A DNA stretch of 7,877 bases, taken from Anaerolineales bacterium (lineage in GTDB: Bacteria > Chloroflexota > Anaerolineae > Anaerolineales > UBA4823). Below, piece after piece: positions 6,779 to 7,877 of the stretch. Both the position numbers and the translations under genes were made by a program. The stretch covers positions 1-7,877 of the forward strand of contig JALHTN010000653.1 of the NCBI GenBank assembly GCA_022865865.1, in the 5' to 3' direction. The notes under the pieces were generated by a model. That model saw only the letters and a list, made by a program, of their open reading frames with translations. It was not told the origin of the DNA and did not search any database. Positions within the stretch are counted from its first letter, which is position 1. The number at the start of each line of letters is the position of its first letter.

Positions 6779-7432
6779 TTAATTCTGTAATACCGAATTT
6801 TGTGATTGGTCTTGGTCGCGCTCGATAATGGCTCGCAGGAATGCGATTTCACGAGTATAAACCTGGTTGGTGGAATCCAACAATTCGAAGGCGCTCTCAG
6901 ATTTTAACAAATTTTGTTTCTCACCTGGAGGCATTTGCAGTAGGACAGGCGCTAGATGACCTAGCATCAGCGGATCTTGAGGCAGGTTATCAGGATCAAG
7001 ATCAACCGCCTCGATTTGATTGAGCAGCTTGATGTACTGGCGTACTTTGGGGGTTAATTGTTCCGCAACCGGCAGCAATTTATCTGAATCATCAACAGGT
7101 AAGGGGTGCAGCTCCACTTCTCCAACCAGGTAGGGAAGCTCGTATTTCAGGGAAAGGATGCGGAAACGCCGCTCTCCGATGATGGTGATATGCATACGAC
7201 CCTCTTCCAGAGGTTGAACCTCCATAATCCGAGCAGTGCATCCAATGGTATGGGGTTCTGCCAATGGGCCTAGCGCTTCACTTCCATGACGGATCAGGAC
7301 AACCCCGAAGAGGCGGTCTGCTTCCAGGCATTCCCCGATCATTTGCTTATAACGCGCTTCGAAAATATGGAGCGGCAGAGGCATTCCAGGAAACAAAACT
7401 GTATTCAAGGGGAAAAGGGGCAGCTCAAACAT
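6779..7432 (-). CDS. Stand-alone LON substrate-binding-domain protein
   Basis: This 217-residue protein consists of the N-terminal substrate-binding domain of Lon protease (PF02190) without the AAA+ or peptidase parts. The family opening FELPLFPLNTVLFPGMPLPL (residues 2-21) runs directly into HIFEARYKQMI. Then come FGVVLIRHG, a GCTARI strand and the GRMHITIIGERRFRI segment, followed by a helical C-terminus. The length is normal for this family, whose function is poorly defined. The ATG at 7432 is chosen because it sits just before the conserved first strand. The same reading frame is open back to 7711, but those 93 residues run through the divergent promoter region and the start of the neighbouring gene and resemble nothing. 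There is no Shine-Dalgarno sequence; a TATAAT box lies 10 nt upstream, suggesting a nearly leaderless mRNA. Probably cytoplasmic and not part of the importer operon. Confidence 0.9.
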   Translation of the reverse strand: MFELPLFPLNTVLFPGMPLPLHIFEARYKQMIGECLEADRLFGVVLIRHGSEALGPLAEPHTIGCTARIMEVQPLEEGRMHITIIGERRFRILSLKYELPYLVGEVELHPLPVDDSDKLLPVAEQLTPKVRQYIKLLNQIEAVDLDPDNLPQDPLMLGHLAPVLLQMPPGEKQNLLKSESAFELLDSTNQVYTREIAFLRAIIERDQDQSQNSVLQN

Positions 7433-7435
7433 CGT

Positions 7436-7452
7436 GGTGTTAATTATACACC
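7436..7452. repeat. Inverted repeat GGTGT-N7-ACACC over the -10 box
   Basis: On the plus strand GGTGT (7436-7440) and ACACC (7448-7452) form a perfect 5 bp inverted repeat with a 7 nt A/T-only centre. It covers the -10 box and the predicted start site of the LON-domain gene, so it could be an operator. An arm of 5 bp can also arise by chance. Confidence 0.4.
7443..7448 (-). promoter_or_regulatory. -10 box of the LON-domain gene, very close to its start codon
   Basis: A perfect TATAAT on the minus strand lies 10 nt before the ATG (7432). Initiation about 7 nt downstream would leave a leader of only about 2-4 nt. No -35 box is found at 16-18 bp; TTGCGC lies at only 14 bp. An A/T-rich stretch further upstream (about 7474-7490) could act as an UP element. 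Confidence 0.62.
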
Positions 7453-7539
7453 CCAGATTTTGGCGCAAGTACGCTTTAATTAATATTAATGAGATACTTC
7501 GCACAGGGAGAAATTCCACCTGAACGGCAGGGATGAGGC

Positions 7540-7545
7540 TATAAT
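7540..7545 (+). promoter_or_regulatory. -10 box for the M24 peptidase gene
   Basis: A perfect TATAAT on the plus strand lies 28 nt before the ATG at 7574. That gives a predicted start near 7552 and a leader of about 20 nt holding the ribosome site. No recognisable -35 box is present at 16-18 bp, so it may need an activator or rely on the -10 alone. Confidence 0.6.
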
Positions 7546-7564
7546 TTCCGAAACCCTGGAGTTT

Positions 7565-7570
7565 GGAGGA
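7565..7570 (+). promoter_or_regulatory. Ribosome binding site of the M24 peptidase gene
   Basis: GGAGGA is followed after 3 nt by the ATG at 7574. The spacing is short but usable, and it supports this start for the partial gene. Confidence 0.75.
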
Positions 7571-7573
7571 GAA

Positions 7574-7877
7574 ATGTCTGCTGACAAAAATAAGGTGAAC
7601 TATCTGGAACGCCAGAATCGGGTGGCAACGGCAATGAAAACTGCTGGTTTGCAGGGGATGGCCCTCAACGCAGGACCCAGTTTGACATACCTGAGTGGGC
7701 TTCATTTCCACCTGAGTGAAAGACCCGTCGTGGGATTATTTACCATGGATAATCCTCCTGTGTTCGTTCTGCCCGAGCTGGAGGCTGGCAAATTGGGGCA
7801 GCTATCCTACTCCTTCCAGGAGTATACCTATGGAGAAGACCCTGAGACATGGTTGAATGTGTTCCGGAAGGCGCTGC
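7574..7877 (+). CDS. Xaa-Pro peptidase family M24, N-terminal part (runs off the right edge)
   Basis: An open frame from the ATG at 7574 continues past the window end, giving 101 residues with no stop. The visible part matches the creatinase/prolidase N-terminal domain that precedes the metallopeptidase domain of Xaa-Pro aminopeptidases and dipeptidases. Seen are ERQNRVATAMKTAGLQGMAL (12-31), then the LTYLSGLHFHLSERPVVGLF stretch, PPVFVLPELEAGKL, and YGEDPETWLNVFRKAL near the edge. The family's LxYLTG motif appears here as LTYLSG. The metal-binding D/D/H/E/E residues lie in the unseen C-terminal half, so activity cannot be judged. No signal peptide is present, so the enzyme is probably cytoplasmic, where it would cut X-Pro bonds in peptides. 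It is transcribed away from the LON-domain gene, with 141 bp between the two starts, and its own -10 and ribosome site are visible. Whether it acts as an aminopeptidase or a dipeptidase is open. Confidence 0.88.
   Translation, partial: MSADKNKVNYLERQNRVATAMKTAGLQGMALNAGPSLTYLSGLHFHLSERPVVGLFTMDNPPVFVLPELEAGKLGQLSYSFQEYTYGEDPETWLNVFRKAL

Noticed and set aside
7433..7711. N-terminal extension of the LON-domain gene back to an ATG at 7711 (93 residues, cysteine/histidine-containing)
   Set aside because: It is antisense to the M24 peptidase start, crosses both promoters and resembles no domain. The conserved fold begins exactly at the ATG at 7432.
1..7877. CRISPR array, transposase, IS ends, tRNA gene, phage or defence gene
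   Set aside because: None was seen: no regular repeats, no transposase motifs, no cloverleaf-like sequence recognised by eye. A tRNA or repeat-finding program would be the decisive check.

Overview
The window holds an oligopeptide/dipeptide-type ABC importer operon and its flanks. Five genes read leftward (minus strand) as one probable transcription unit: a lipoprotein solute-binding protein (about 6520-4967), a DppC/OppC-type permease (4964-4071), a fused DppD-DppF-type double ATPase (4090-1955), a DppB/OppB-type permease (1948-989) and a DUF1684 protein (965-336). Gaps are 2 to 23 nt, or a short overlap.

Left of the operon, also on the minus strand, is a T-box riboswitch leader (about 291-1) behind a near-consensus promoter. 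Stem I, the specifier loop, the UGGU bulge and the whole antiterminator can be read. The most likely specifier codon is GUC and the bulge predicts a tRNA with an A discriminator base. Both fit tRNA-Val, so valS is predicted just beyond the left edge; that gene is not in the window.

Right of the operon are 258 nt without a gene upstream of the binding protein's preferred start (231 nt up to the longest possible start). Next comes a stand-alone LON substrate-binding-domain protein (7432-6779, minus strand), whose -10 box lies so close to its ATG that the mRNA should be nearly leaderless. A 141 bp divergent promoter region separates it from the start of an M24-type Xaa-Pro peptidase (7574 onward, plus strand), which runs off the right edge.

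Organism: a bacterium with a T-box-controlled synthetase, a lipoprotein-type binding protein, a fused double oligopeptide ATPase and mid-range GC by eye. I infer Chloroflexota (Anaerolineae-like), with Firmicutes as the alternative. This is inference only, because the window contains no rRNA or universal marker.

Taken together the genes suggest peptide-based nutrition: import of peptides, cleavage of X-Pro peptides and tRNA-sensed charging of an amino acid. I found no defence system, mobile element, CRISPR array or clearly new multi-gene machine. The points most worth checking are the DUF1684 gene at the end of the importer operon, the lack of a terminator between that operon and the T-box promoter, and the near-leaderless LON-domain gene.
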